Shown piece by piece: positions 44,143 to 52,779 of a DNA stretch of 64,000 nt. The translations under genes and the position numbers were made by a program. The notes below the pieces were generated by a model. That model was not told the origin of the DNA. It did not search any database and saw only the letters and a program-made list of their open reading frames with translations. This DNA comes from CAZRHR01 sp964578885 (GTDB taxonomy: Bacteria > Bacteroidota > Bacteroidia > CAIKAF01): assembly GCA_964578885.1 (NCBI GenBank), contig CAZOEO010000004.1, positions 62,001-126,000 of the forward strand, read 5' to 3'. Numbering within the stretch: the stretch's first letter is position 1; every line of letters starts with the position of its first letter.

Positions 44143-46422
44143 TCATGATTTGGTAATATCTGTTTTGTTAGATGAACGCTTTCTCAGGAATACCAATAGT
44201 AAAGCGGGCAACAAAAATAAATCGCAAATCAGCGCAAACAACAAGACGGCACTAATGAGTAAACCAATGAGTCTGGTGGCCTGAAAGTCGGATAAGCCCA
44301 AAATTAAAAAGCCTACACAAAGGATAACGGAAGTAAAAATGATGCCTTTCCCTGCACTTAACAGGGTGGTACGAATGGCCAGCAGCATGTCATCGGTTTC
44401 TTTCAGCACCAATTTTAGTTTTCCCAGGAAATGAATGGTGTCATCCACGGCGATACCAAATGCAATGGTAAATAAAATGGCGGTCGAGATTTTCAGAGAA
44501 ATGCCAAAATAACCCATAATTGCGGCTAAGAAAAGCATCGGTAAAAAGTTTGGAATCATAGAAATGATGACCATTTTCCAACTTTTGAATTGAATGCCGA
44601 TAATTCCGATAATCACCACAAAGGCAATGATGAGTCCAATGCCAATGTTCAGGGCGAGGTTTCGGTTGTTTTTATCGATGAGTTCTGCCGTGCCGGTGAT
44701 ATGTACTTTTAGTTTTTGGCCATCCATTTGCTCTGCCATGGCGCTTGTAAGACCTTGTCTCATTTCATGTGCCCTGGCGGAACCAATGTCTGGCATAATG
44801 GCCCTGAACCGTCCCCACTTTCGGTCGGGCGTCATAAAATTGTTCAACAAAGAATCCGGGGCATATCGGTCGATTTCCCGGACCATTCTTTTCAGCTTCT
44901 GATCGGACGCGGGCAATGCAAAAGCTGCGGAGTCGCCTCCGGCCATGCTGCGTGCCACCGTTTTTACCAGGGTCAAAGGAGATACGGAAAAGGGAATTTG
45001 GTACACGGAATCTACCAAATAAGCGAGTTTATCCTGTTCTCTTAAAAGATCTGGATCCAGGATAGAGGCATCTGGTTGAACGACTTCAAGGGCAAATTCA
45101 ACCGGGCGGGTTCCGGCGAAATGCTCTGAAAAGAAGTTGAAATCTTGTTTGAGAGGATTATCATCGCGAAGGTCTTCCAACAGAAAGGTGTTTTCGCGGA
45201 TTAAGAATGCACCGCCCACACAAACGATGGAAAAGACCAAAGATGTCCATAGAATGGCTTTGGTTCTGTGAATAACAAATAGATATAATTTATTTAACCA
45301 TTGGTGCCAACCCTGATTGGGCGATTGGGGTCTTGGCTTCATGGGCGCCAGAAAAAGCATGGCAGGCAGTAGAAGCATGGAAATGAAAAACCCGAGCATT
45401 ACGCCCATAGCCGAATAAATGCCGAAATCGTCGATGGGAACAATGCCTGTGGTGGCCAGGGAGATGAATCCAACAAACGTGGTGAGCGAAGTGAAAAATG
45501 CCGGCAAACCCACCTGTTTAAGGGACATGGAAAGGGCGGTTCGCTTACATTGAACTTTGGGTAAAAGGTCTAAAAATTTGGTTTGCACATGAATGGACAC
45601 ACTCAAACCTACCACCACCAAAATGGTTGGAATTACGTTGGCCAGGACATCCATTTCCTTACCCGTTATTTCCATGATGGAAGTGATAAACAGCACCGTA
45701 ATGCCCACAGAGACCAATGGAATGACCACGCCCCAGAAAGATCGGTAAATCAGAATCAATACGACTATAATCAACGTGAAAGCAAGTGCGAGGAAGATAA
45801 TGAGTTCAGATTTGATGACATCCACATAATAGCTTTGACCCACGCAACGTCCGGCGGCATGGCTTTCCTTGAACGAAAATTGAGATAACACTTTCCGAAC
45901 CTGATCGGTCAGTGGTTGGCATTTATCGTCGCCAATATAAGGTGTGTGGTTTACGATGAGCGACAAGCATTTTCCGTCCCGGCTCACCATTTGGTTCATT
46001 AGTTCTGGTGCTTTCAGCACACGCATAGAATCAATGGCGCGATAATGAATAGAATCCGGACGAAAATAAGGAAGAGTAATGGGCGTTCCTAGCAAAGGAT
46101 CCCGAAGAAATTCAATCATTTCCGTAGGACTCACCACATTCACCACTTCGGGAAGCGCGCGTAAGCTATCGGTGAGTTGGCGTACTTCCTTGAGGAAATT
46201 CGGGTTGAACACGGTGGTGGGCGATTGAACACCTACCAGAATAAAATCATTGTCTGACCCGAATTTTTCTCTGAAATCGAGGAAAAAATGTGTTTCAGGA
46301 TCATCTTTCGGGAAAAAGGACTCAAAATCGTAATCAAAACCAAGTTTCAATGTTCTCCATCCTGCAACCATCACTAAAATAAAAGTGATGAGCAAGGTTA
46401 TAATGGCACGATTTCGATTCAT
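44143..46422 (-). CDS. RND-superfamily exporter (MMPL-like)
   Basis: A 759-residue RND permease with two halves of six helices: first helix RAIITLLITFILVMVAGWRTL, periplasmic loop (45-195) and helices with ADDVLANVIPTILVVVGLS-type packing in the first half, then loop 2 and GIAVDDTIHFLGKLKLVLKET in the second half. Unlike AcrB-type pumps it is of the shorter MMPL/HAE3 kind that moves lipids, hopanoids or other hydrophobic molecules. ATG 46422 is chosen because the in-frame TTG at 46434 lies within a likely promoter box (TAACCTTTG). Confidence 0.85.
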   Translation of the reverse strand: MNRNRAIITLLITFILVMVAGWRTLKLGFDYDFESFFPKDDPETHFFLDFREKFGSDNDFILVGVQSPTTVFNPNFLKEVRQLTDSLRALPEVVNVVSPTEMIEFLRDPLLGTPITLPYFRPDSIHYRAIDSMRVLKAPELMNQMVSRDGKCLSLIVNHTPYIGDDKCQPLTDQVRKVLSQFSFKESHAAGRCVGQSYYVDVIKSELIIFLALAFTLIIVVLILIYRSFWGVVIPLVSVGITVLFITSIMEITGKEMDVLANVIPTILVVVGLSVSIHVQTKFLDLLPKVQCKRTALSMSLKQVGLPAFFTSLTTFVGFISLATTGIVPIDDFGIYSAMGVMLGFFISMLLLPAMLFLAPMKPRPQSPNQGWHQWLNKLYLFVIHRTKAILWTSLVFSIVCVGGAFLIRENTFLLEDLRDDNPLKQDFNFFSEHFAGTRPVEFALEVVQPDASILDPDLLREQDKLAYLVDSVYQIPFSVSPLTLVKTVARSMAGGDSAAFALPASDQKLKRMVREIDRYAPDSLLNNFMTPDRKWGRFRAIMPDIGSARAHEMRQGLTSAMAEQMDGQKLKVHITGTAELIDKNNRNLALNIGIGLIIAFVVIIGIIGIQFKSWKMVIISMIPNFLPMLFLAAIMGYFGISLKISTAILFTIAFGIAVDDTIHFLGKLKLVLKETDDMLLAIRTTLLSAGKGIIFTSVILCVGFLILGLSDFQATRLIGLLISAVLLFALICDLFLLPALLLVFLRKRSSNKTDITKS

Positions 46423-46519
46423 AATTAAGGACAAAGGTTAAGATTATTCTCTAATGGTGCCTTCTGAATGTAAGATTTTTGGCGGGTATGCTGTGAAATC
46501 GCGGACCATGTAGATTTAT

Positions 46520-47221
46520 TTATTTGATTTCCAAAGAATTTTCCTTTAGAAATCTGGCTTTAAGTTCAGGTAAATTTCTGATTCCACCGCTAATCCAGTG
46601 AATCAAAACTTCGCGTTGGTCTTTGTCGGATAGTTCCCAACCCGGGGATTGTCGGAGCTGACCATTTAACTGATGAATGGCGATGGCTGCCGATACAGAA
46701 ATATTCAGGCTTTCTGTGAATCCATACATGGGAATATGTACAAATCCATCGGCCATGGACATGGCTTCTTCGCTCAATCCGGTTTGTTCCGTTCCCATGA
46801 TGAGTGCCACGGGTTTTTCCGGAGAAATGGTGAGTTGGTCCAAGGTGACGGATCGATGGTGTGGGGTAGTGGCCCACAGCGTATATCCTTTAGCTTTAAT
46901 TTGAGCCAGGGCTTCTGTGGTACTTTCGGGATATTTAAACACCCGGAGCCATCTGGTGGCGCCCAAAGAAATATCCGGCACCGATTTGAAACGATAGCCG
47001 TTTTCAATCACATGGACATCCTGCAGGCCGAAGCAGTCGCAGGTTCTTAGTACAGCTGAGGCATTGTGGGGTTGGTAAATATTTTCCAATACCACCGTAA
47101 GCGCATTGGTCCGAAGACGCAATTTTTCCGCCATAACGGCTTTGCGTTCCGGACCAATGTACCTAAGGAGCCATGCTAACCATGCTTCCGAAGCAAAAAG
47201 CTCAGGAGAGTGGGTAGCCAT
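46520..47221 (-). CDS. trmH: tRNA (guanosine-2'-O-)-methyltransferase TrmH
   Basis: A 233-residue SPOUT methyltransferase. SpoU motifs are NIYQPHNASAVLRTCDCFGLQDVHVIEN (motif 1), ALIMGTEQTGLSEEAMSMAD (motif 2) and HIPMYGFTESLNISVSAAIA (motif 3), and the spacing and the C-terminal tail match TrmH, which methylates G18 of tRNA. It follows ndk by 5 nt on the same strand, a common pairing here. It is a distant paralog of the SpoU enzyme at 18144-18887. Confidence 0.9.
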   Translation of the reverse strand: MATHSPELFASEAWLAWLLRYIGPERKAVMAEKLRLRTNALTVVLENIYQPHNASAVLRTCDCFGLQDVHVIENGYRFKSVPDISLGATRWLRVFKYPESTTEALAQIKAKGYTLWATTPHHRSVTLDQLTISPEKPVALIMGTEQTGLSEEAMSMADGFVHIPMYGFTESLNISVSAAIAIHQLNGQLRQSPGWELSDKDQREVLIHWISGGIRNLPELKARFLKENSLEIK

Positions 47222-47226
47222 GAATG

Positions 47227-47649
47227 TTAGTCTAAGATTTCTCTTCCGGAGAAGAAAAAGGCACCTTCGATGGCGGCATTTTCGTCGCTGTCGGAGCCGT
47301 GAATAGCGTTGGCAGCGATGGATTGCGCGTATTTTCTGCGAATGGTTCCTTCTTCTGCTTTAGATGGGTCGGTGGCGCCAATCACTTGACGGAAGCTGGC
47401 TACCGCATCAGATTTTTCCAAAATGGCCGCTACAATAGGACCGGAAGACATATAATCTACCAATTCTCCGTAGAAAGGACGCTCTTTGTGTACTTCATAA
47501 AATTTTCCGGCTTCTTCTCGTGAAAGACGCGTATATTTCATGGCTACGATCGAAAAGCCTGCTTTTTGGATATCCGCCAAAATGTTACCGATATGTCCGT
47601 TTTGAACTGCATCGGGTTTGATCATTGTAAAAGTTCGTTTACCGCTCAT
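47227..47649 (-). CDS. ndk: Nucleoside diphosphate kinase
   Basis: A 140-residue NDP kinase, which moves phosphate between nucleoside tri- and diphosphates through a phosphohistidine. The signature NAIHGSDS holds the active His; RTFTMIKPDAV opens the domain and TDPSKAEEGTIRRKYA follows. ATG 47649 fits the family; ATG 47658 is three codons earlier. It is divergent from nrnA and its promoter region interlocks with that of nrnA. Confidence 0.95.
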   Translation of the reverse strand: MSGKRTFTMIKPDAVQNGHIGNILADIQKAGFSIVAMKYTRLSREEAGKFYEVHKERPFYGELVDYMSSGPIVAAILEKSDAVASFRQVIGATDPSKAEEGTIRRKYAQSIAANAIHGSDSDENAAIEGAFFFSGREILD

Positions 47650-47657
47650 GGTTTTCA

Positions 47658-47665
47658 TACATTTG
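47658..47665 (+). promoter_or_regulatory. TAnnTTTG promoter box for nrnA
   Basis: TACATTTG, exact, ends 20 nt before ATG 47686. It overlaps the upstream end of the divergent ndk gene. Confidence 0.5.
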
Positions 47666-47669
47666 GCGG

Positions 47670-47677
47670 CGAAATTA
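47670..47677 (-). promoter_or_regulatory. Near-consensus -7 box for ndk
   Basis: The minus strand reads TAATTTCG, one mismatch, ending 20 nt before ATG 47649. The same octamer precedes purB. It crosses the nrnA promoter. Confidence 0.35.
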
Positions 47678-47685
47678 ATAAATCC

Positions 47686-48684
47686 ATGCTACAACTCTCT
47701 GCTGAAAGCCTGCTAAATTTCAAATCCATCGTTTTAGTATGTCATGCCCAACCGGATGGCGACGCCATGGGATCCATGCTGGGTTTGGCGCACGTACTGG
47801 CCGAGGCAGGAAAACACGTGGTGTGTATTGCGCCGGATAGTCCTCCGTTTTTTCTTGATTTTTTGCCGGGAAACCGTCAGGTCATTTTGGCCGATATGCA
47901 ACTTTCTAAAGCCATGGCGGCCCTGGATCAGGCCGATTTGGTGATTGCACTGGATCATGGACACCCCGGCCGAACCGGCGACGCATTGTCTGCCTGGTTT
48001 TTGCAACAGAAAAATACACCTGTTTGGGTGGTAGACCACCATCCGGATCCATGGGACGGATATCAGGCTTATTTTCATACCATAGCCGCTTCTTCTACGT
48101 CTGAATTGGTAGTTTCTGCTTTACATGATTTGCCATTGACCCAGGATGCTGCCACTTGTTTTATGACCGGGTTGGTCACCGATACGGGCGGATTTCGTCA
48201 TGCGATTTTTCCCCAAACTTTTCCTGTGGCCGCAGCACTGCAAGCGGCTGGCGCTCCCTATCAGGAAGTGATGCATTTTGTATTCGACCAACAATCTCCG
48301 GAACGACTTCAACTGCTGGGATATGTCCTTTCAGAAAAACTGACCTGGGTCGCCCGGGGAAAAATTGCCCTTATGGATTTGAGTTATGATGAACTTCAGC
48401 GTTTTCATTCCAGAAAGGGCGATACAGAAGGCATGGTCAATTATCCTTTATCCGTAAAAGGCGCTGAAATTGCCATTATGCTAACGGAGCGAGACAAAGG
48501 TACCACAAGAATTTCTTTCCGTTCCAAAGGAAACATTCCTGTGAATCAGTTTGCCGCCCGTTTTTTTGAAGGTGGGGGACACTTAAATGCAGCCGGCGGA
48601 CGTTATCCCGGGAATATGCAGGAAACCCTGGCCTATATGCATTCCTGTTTATCTCAATTTTTTTCTACATGGTTTGTTTCCTGA
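47686..48684 (+). CDS. nrnA: DHH-family bifunctional oligoribonuclease/pAp phosphatase (NrnA-like)
   Basis: A 332-residue DHH/DHHA1 phosphoesterase. The metal-binding motifs are CHAQPDGDAMGSMLG, DLVIALDHGHPGRTG, VVDHHPDPWDG (the DHH motif), TGLVTDTGGFRH, and the C-terminal GGGHLNAAGG of DHHA1. NrnA degrades short RNA oligomers and dephosphorylates pAp. The next gene starts inside its last 16 bases. Its order ndk | nrnA-gldI matches the arrangement I recall from Flavobacteriia. Confidence 0.9.
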   Translation: MLQLSAESLLNFKSIVLVCHAQPDGDAMGSMLGLAHVLAEAGKHVVCIAPDSPPFFLDFLPGNRQVILADMQLSKAMAALDQADLVIALDHGHPGRTGDALSAWFLQQKNTPVWVVDHHPDPWDGYQAYFHTIAASSTSELVVSALHDLPLTQDAATCFMTGLVTDTGGFRHAIFPQTFPVAAALQAAGAPYQEVMHFVFDQQSPERLQLLGYVLSEKLTWVARGKIALMDLSYDELQRFHSRKGDTEGMVNYPLSVKGAEIAIMLTERDKGTTRISFRSKGNIPVNQFAARFFEGGGHLNAAGGRYPGNMQETLAYMHSCLSQFFSTWFVS

Positions 48685-49226
48685 AACTTAGAAAAGTTTT
48701 GCTTGGGCTTGGGATAAGCGCTGGATGTCTGGCGGCTTGTTCCTCTCCACCGCCACCACCACCAAAACCCCTTAAGGTGGATCAGGACAAATTGGAGGAA
48801 GAATTGGTGCAGTTAAATCGTTTGCATGCTCTGGAAGAAGGCTGGAAAATCAGACGCTATATTCACCGCCAGGGCTGGGACATGACGCCAACGGGCACCG
48901 GCGTGTATATTAATTGGATTTCACCGCCCAATAAGGGTCGGAAGCCCCAAACCAATGATGAAGTGCTCATCGATTTTGAAATTTTTTTGCTGGAAGGCAC
49001 TTCTTGTTACTCTTCTTTTGAATCTGGTCCTGAGTGGTTTCGTGTAGACCATGATCAAGTGGAAAGTGGCATGCATGAAGCCATAAAATTTTTATCCGAA
49101 GGCGACCATGTGGTTATTATTATACCATCCCATCGGGCTTTCGGATTGGCTGGAGACATGGAAAAAATTCCGGGAAACACCCCGGTACTCTATCATCTTG
49201 AACTTTTACGCATACAATCCCAATAA
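48669..49226 (+). CDS. FKBP-type peptidyl-prolyl isomerase lipoprotein, GldI-like
   Basis: A 185-residue lipoprotein with lipobox LAAC followed by a poly-Pro linker (SSPPPPPPKP), then an FKBP domain (TGTGVYINWISPPNKGRKPQTNDEVLIDFEIFLLEGT, HEAIKFLSEGDHVVIIIPSHRAFGL, LYHLELLRI). FKBP proteins turn proline peptide bonds. The context after nrnA and the short form match GldI of gliding Bacteroidota, a periplasmic lipoprotein needed for gliding/T9SS. Whether this cell glides is unknown. It starts 16 nt inside nrnA and is followed by a second FKBP-like lipoprotein after 2 nt. Confidence 0.8.
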   Translation: MVCFLKLRKVLLGLGISAGCLAACSSPPPPPPKPLKVDQDKLEEELVQLNRLHALEEGWKIRRYIHRQGWDMTPTGTGVYINWISPPNKGRKPQTNDEVLIDFEIFLLEGTSCYSSFESGPEWFRVDHDQVESGMHEAIKFLSEGDHVVIIIPSHRAFGLAGDMEKIPGNTPVLYHLELLRIQSQ

Positions 49227-49228
49227 CC

Positions 49229-50104
49229 ATGAAAAGAAATGGTCTTGTTGTTTTTTGGGGCGCGATGCTGCTCCTGTTTCAAGGTTGCGGAGATCCAAAC
49301 TGGAGGAAATTTTATGAGGTCGCACCCGGATTTGGATTTCAGTACATCAATAAAGCGCCAATTCGAGCGGAGGATAGTTTAGTGTGGTGGAACCTCAGTT
49401 TTAGGTTTACCGATGTGAATGATAGTCTTTTGGCAGAAAGCGATTTGGCCATGGAAATTACACCCATTGGGCAAGCCCCGGGACCTTACGATTTGCGGCA
49501 GGTCCTGCAACATGCCGTCGCCGGCGATTCCCTCGTGGTACAAATGGATCAGCGCGCGTTGGCTGTCCAGCCCTTTGCATCTGCTTTGCAGGAAATTACG
49601 TGGAGGCCAGACAGCCTGTTGCGTTTGCATATGCGGGTTGAATCTGCTTTAAACGAGGCGGATTGGGAAGAAAAGTCTGTAAGAGAAAAAGCCATGTCGC
49701 ACCGACAGGCCATGGATGCCTTCATTTGGATGGTAAAGTCCAATGAACAATGGGGGCCACAACGCCATGTGCCCATCACCACCTTCCACAAAATCATCGA
49801 AGAAGGAAAAGGCAGAGCGGCCAGGGTCGGCGAGTCCGTGGTGATTCATTTGTCCCTGGTGACCAGTTACGGATTGGAGTTGGTGAACACTCAGGGTCAA
49901 TTTCCCATTCCAGTTACCATCATGGGAGGCGACGTGCCCATTGGCGTCGATGTGGCGTTGGCCGGAATGAAAGTGGGGTCGGAGCATCTGCTTTACGTGC
50001 CATTTACCGAAAATACGGGCAGCAAATTGTTTGGCAATCGCATTCAAACGTATGATAATCTTCGGGTTCAGCTTACTTTGGTAGATATAGTGACCCCGGA
50101 ATAA
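49229..50104 (+). CDS. FKBP-like lipoprotein, longer second copy
   Basis: A 291-residue lipoprotein with lipobox LFQGC. The N-terminal half (GFGFQYINKAPIRAEDSLVWWNLSFRFTDVNDSLL, LRQVLQHAVAGDSLVVQMD) and the C-terminal half (GRAARVGESVVIHLSLVTSYGLELVNT, DVALAGMKVGSEHLLYVPFTENTG) both look like FKBP folds, so it is probably a double-FKBP periplasmic chaperone; active-site residues are only partly kept. It lies 2 nt after the GldI-like gene and 10 nt before fmt. Function inferred. Confidence 0.65.
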   Translation: MKRNGLVVFWGAMLLLFQGCGDPNWRKFYEVAPGFGFQYINKAPIRAEDSLVWWNLSFRFTDVNDSLLAESDLAMEITPIGQAPGPYDLRQVLQHAVAGDSLVVQMDQRALAVQPFASALQEITWRPDSLLRLHMRVESALNEADWEEKSVREKAMSHRQAMDAFIWMVKSNEQWGPQRHVPITTFHKIIEEGKGRAARVGESVVIHLSLVTSYGLELVNTQGQFPIPVTIMGGDVPIGVDVALAGMKVGSEHLLYVPFTENTGSKLFGNRIQTYDNLRVQLTLVDIVTPE

Positions 50105-50114
50105 GCATGTAATA

Positions 50115-51119
50115 ATGAAGTTGACTTTTCCACGAATTGTGTTTATGGGCACCCCGGCGTTTGCGGTGCCAAGTTTAAAAGCATTGTGTGCAGCAGGTTA
50201 TCCTGTTGTGGGCGTGGTAACGGCGCCAACCCGGGCTTCGGGGCGGGGATTAAAGCCACAACCTTCCGCGGTGGCCTTGGCTGCCATGGAGTTAGGTTTA
50301 CCGGTTTTGCAACCCGAAAAACTGAAAGATCCAGCGTTTTTAGAAGAATATGCTGCATGGAAGCCAGATTTGAATATTGTGGTGGCTTTTCGGATGTTGC
50401 CCAGAGAGGTTTGGGCCTTACCCGCCTTGGGAACTTTTAACCTTCACGGTTCATTGTTACCCCAATATCGCGGCGCAGCACCGATTCAATGGGCCGTCAT
50501 GAATGGCGAAACCGAAACCGGACTCACCACCTTTTTAATCGATGAGGCCATAGATACCGGACAAATTCTTTTACAAGAAAAACTTCCGATAGGTCATGAC
50601 GAAACGGCCGGTGCATTGCACGACCGGATGATGGAAATGGGGGCAGATTTGGTCGTAAAAACGGTCGCCGGACTGGTGTCGAAGAGCATAAGTTTAATTG
50701 ATCAGTCTCATATTATTGAAAATCAGGGACTCATTTTGAAAATGGCGCCCAAGATCCACAAAGAAGATGGTCGACTTTGGCCCACCAAACCAGGCTTGTC
50801 TTTGATGAATCAGGTACGTGGATTAAATCCTTTTCCCGGTGCATATATAAGATTATTAGATGGTTATGGCGAAGTGTTTGATTTGAAAGTATGGGAAGTT
50901 CGTTGGATTCCCGGAGCATCGTCCAAAACCAGCGTAGCCTTGGGATTTGATGATCAGGGAAACTGGGGATTACATTTGCCGGACGGATTTCTGGCCTTTC
51001 TTGAAATTCAAGCGCCAGGACGTAAAAAACTGAAAATCAAAGACTTTTTATTGGGTGCGAAAATAGACGGCTGGCAAGTGTTGCTGGATGAGGGGTCTCA
51101 TACCGGCTTAAACGGCTGA
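50115..51119 (+). CDS. fmt: Methionyl-tRNA formyltransferase
   Basis: A 334-residue enzyme that formylates Met-tRNA initiator. It has FMGTPAFAVPSLKAL at the start, the catalytic/cofactor block NLHGSLLPQYRGAAPIQWAVMNGETETGLTTFLID with Asn, His and later Asp residues, and the C-terminal OB-fold part. Length is typical (about 315). It closes the nrnA-FKBP-FKBP-fmt run. Confidence 0.95.
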   Translation: MKLTFPRIVFMGTPAFAVPSLKALCAAGYPVVGVVTAPTRASGRGLKPQPSAVALAAMELGLPVLQPEKLKDPAFLEEYAAWKPDLNIVVAFRMLPREVWALPALGTFNLHGSLLPQYRGAAPIQWAVMNGETETGLTTFLIDEAIDTGQILLQEKLPIGHDETAGALHDRMMEMGADLVVKTVAGLVSKSISLIDQSHIIENQGLILKMAPKIHKEDGRLWPTKPGLSLMNQVRGLNPFPGAYIRLLDGYGEVFDLKVWEVRWIPGASSKTSVALGFDDQGNWGLHLPDGFLAFLEIQAPGRKKLKIKDFLLGAKIDGWQVLLDEGSHTGLNG

Positions 51120-51206
51120 AAATCGGGAGTTTTTGGAGTTAATGGCCGGGATTTTCAACAAATGACCTGAGTTATTAACAAAATGGGGGTAAAGTGAGGG
51201 TAAACA

Positions 51207-51237
51207 CTTGCATACGTTAAGGATGCGTTTAAATTTG
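51207..51237 (+). promoter_or_regulatory. -33/-7 promoter of the HU gene
   Basis: CTTG at 51207-51210, a 19-nt spacer and an exact TAAATTTG at 51230-51237. The ATG at 51280 leaves a leader of about 37 nt. Confidence 0.6.
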
Positions 51238-51279
51238 TTATCGTAACACCAAAACCTGTTCATTAATTCCAAAACAACC

Positions 51280-51549
51280 ATGAACAAAGCTGAACTCATC
51301 GATGAGATTGCTGCCGCCTCTGGTCTATCCAAAGCAGACAGCAAAAAAGCCCTTGACGCATTTGTAGATGCAACTACCAAGGCCCTGAAAAAAGGAGACC
51401 GTGTAGCCTTAGTAGGCTTCGGTTCCTGGAGCGTATCCGAGCGTGCAGCACGCACCGGACGCAATCCTCAAACAGGTAAGGAAATCAAAATCGCCGCCAA
51501 AAAAGTGGTGAAATTTAAATCAGGTGCTGAATTATCCGGCAATATCTGA
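51280..51549 (+). CDS. hup: HU-family DNA-binding protein
   Basis: An 89-residue HU/IHF protein (MNKAELIDEIAAASGLSKADSKKALDAF, GDRVALVGFGSWSVSERAARTGRNPQTGKEI, VVKFKSGAEL). It bends and packs DNA as a dimer. The beta-arm RNPQTGKEI is complete. A single-gene unit with its own terminator. Confidence 0.95.
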   Translation: MNKAELIDEIAAASGLSKADSKKALDAFVDATTKALKKGDRVALVGFGSWSVSERAARTGRNPQTGKEIKIAAKKVVKFKSGAELSGNI

Positions 51550-51571
51550 TTAGGTTAACCTAACCGTAGTG

Positions 51572-51600
51572 AGCCACCGACCTTCGGTGGCTTTTTTTTT
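51572..51600 (+). terminator. Terminator of the HU gene
   Basis: AGCCACCGA at 51572-51580 pairs perfectly with TCGGTGGCT at 51584-51592, loop CCT, followed by a T run. A separate 14-base perfect palindrome TTAGGTTAACCTAA lies just before it at 51550-51563. Confidence 0.9.
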
Positions 51601-51619
51601 ACCATCACGGCGCTTTCAC

Positions 51620-51627
51620 TACTTTTG
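51620..51627 (+). promoter_or_regulatory. TAnnTTTG promoter box for the ureohydrolase
   Basis: TACTTTTG, exact, ends 14 nt before ATG 51642. Confidence 0.5.
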
Positions 51628-51641
51628 CAAAAATAAATGTT

Positions 51642-52733
51642 ATGGCCGAAGCTTCCACACCCGGTATTTTTGATCCCAACGGCCCGGCGCCTTTAGATGC
51701 CAATATATTTGGTTTACCTTATGCTCCGGCTGAATCGGAACTGGTGCTCATTCCCATGCCCTGGGATGTTACCGTTTCTTATGCCGATGGCACGTCCGAC
51801 GGGCCGGAAGCCATTTTTGAGGCTTCTGCACAAGTCGATCTTTTTCTCCGAGACGTTCCCAAAGCCTGGAACAACCGGGTAGCCATGCTGCCGGTGCCTA
51901 AAAACTGGAGAAAAACCAACAAGAAATCGCGTAAACTCGCCAAACAGTATCTGGAAGCACTTTTGGCCGGTACGCCTGAAAAAGAACAACATACACTCAA
52001 AGACCTCAACGAAGTCTGTGCTACCATGAACCAATACGTGTTTCAGGAAGCACAAACCTGGTTAGATCAGGGCAAAGCGGTTGGTTTGGTTGGCGGCGAT
52101 CATTCCACACCACTGGGTCTCATTCAGGCCATGGCTACCCGATATCCGTCCTTTTCGGTGTTACAATTCGATGCGCATTGCGATTTGAGGGAAGCTTACG
52201 AAGGATTTACGTATTCACATGCTTCCGTTTCCTATAATTTCATGCAACTTCCTCAAATAGACCGATTGGTTCAAGTGGGAATCCGTGATCTTTGCGACGA
52301 GGAACATCAGCGCATCGTAGATTCGAAGGGACGAATCCAGGTTTTTTTCGACGAAGACATTCAGGAAAATAAAGCCAAAGGTATTCATTGGCATGCCCAG
52401 ATGGAGGCGATTCTTGCGCATTTAGGGCAGCATGTTTATGTTACTTTCGATATTGATGCGTTCGATCCGGCGCTCTGTCCGAATACCGGAACGCCGGTAC
52501 CAGGCGGTTTGCAGTTTCAGGAAGCCATCATGTTGATAAAAGCCCTACGCGCTGCAGGAAAAACGATTATTGGCTTTGATCTGGTGGAAGTGGCGCCGGG
52601 AAAAGACGAGTGGGATGCCAACGTTGGAGCTCGCTTGCTGTTCCGTCTTAGTCAGGAACTCATTTTATCGCAACGCATCAAATCATCCAAACCTGCCAAA
52701 CCCAAAACCGCGGTTCGCAAGCCAAAACCCTGA
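51642..52733 (+). CDS. Ureohydrolase (arginase/agmatinase family)
   Basis: A 363-residue ureohydrolase. The binuclear manganese motifs are complete: GGDHS, DAHCDLR (DAHxD) and the FDIDAFDP (DxDxxDP) block. Members release urea from arginine or agmatine, or formamide from formimidoylglutamate. Beside a deoxyhypusine-synthase-like gene 46 nt downstream, agmatinase-like polyamine metabolism is the likeliest role. It has about 60 extra residues between strands 1 and 3 (charged, KTNKKSRKLAKQYLEALLAG) and a basic tail. Confidence 0.85.
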   Translation: MAEASTPGIFDPNGPAPLDANIFGLPYAPAESELVLIPMPWDVTVSYADGTSDGPEAIFEASAQVDLFLRDVPKAWNNRVAMLPVPKNWRKTNKKSRKLAKQYLEALLAGTPEKEQHTLKDLNEVCATMNQYVFQEAQTWLDQGKAVGLVGGDHSTPLGLIQAMATRYPSFSVLQFDAHCDLREAYEGFTYSHASVSYNFMQLPQIDRLVQVGIRDLCDEEHQRIVDSKGRIQVFFDEDIQENKAKGIHWHAQMEAILAHLGQHVYVTFDIDAFDPALCPNTGTPVPGGLQFQEAIMLIKALRAAGKTIIGFDLVEVAPGKDEWDANVGARLLFRLSQELILSQRIKSSKPAKPKTAVRKPKP

Positions 52734-52751
52734 CCCATTCCCCGATTTCAC

Positions 52752-52759
52752 TATATTTG
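52752..52759 (+). promoter_or_regulatory. TAnnTTTG promoter box for the DHS-like gene
   Basis: TATATTTG, exact, ends 20 nt before ATG 52780. Confidence 0.5.
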
Positions 52760-52779
52760 CGCGCTAAACTAGAATTGTC

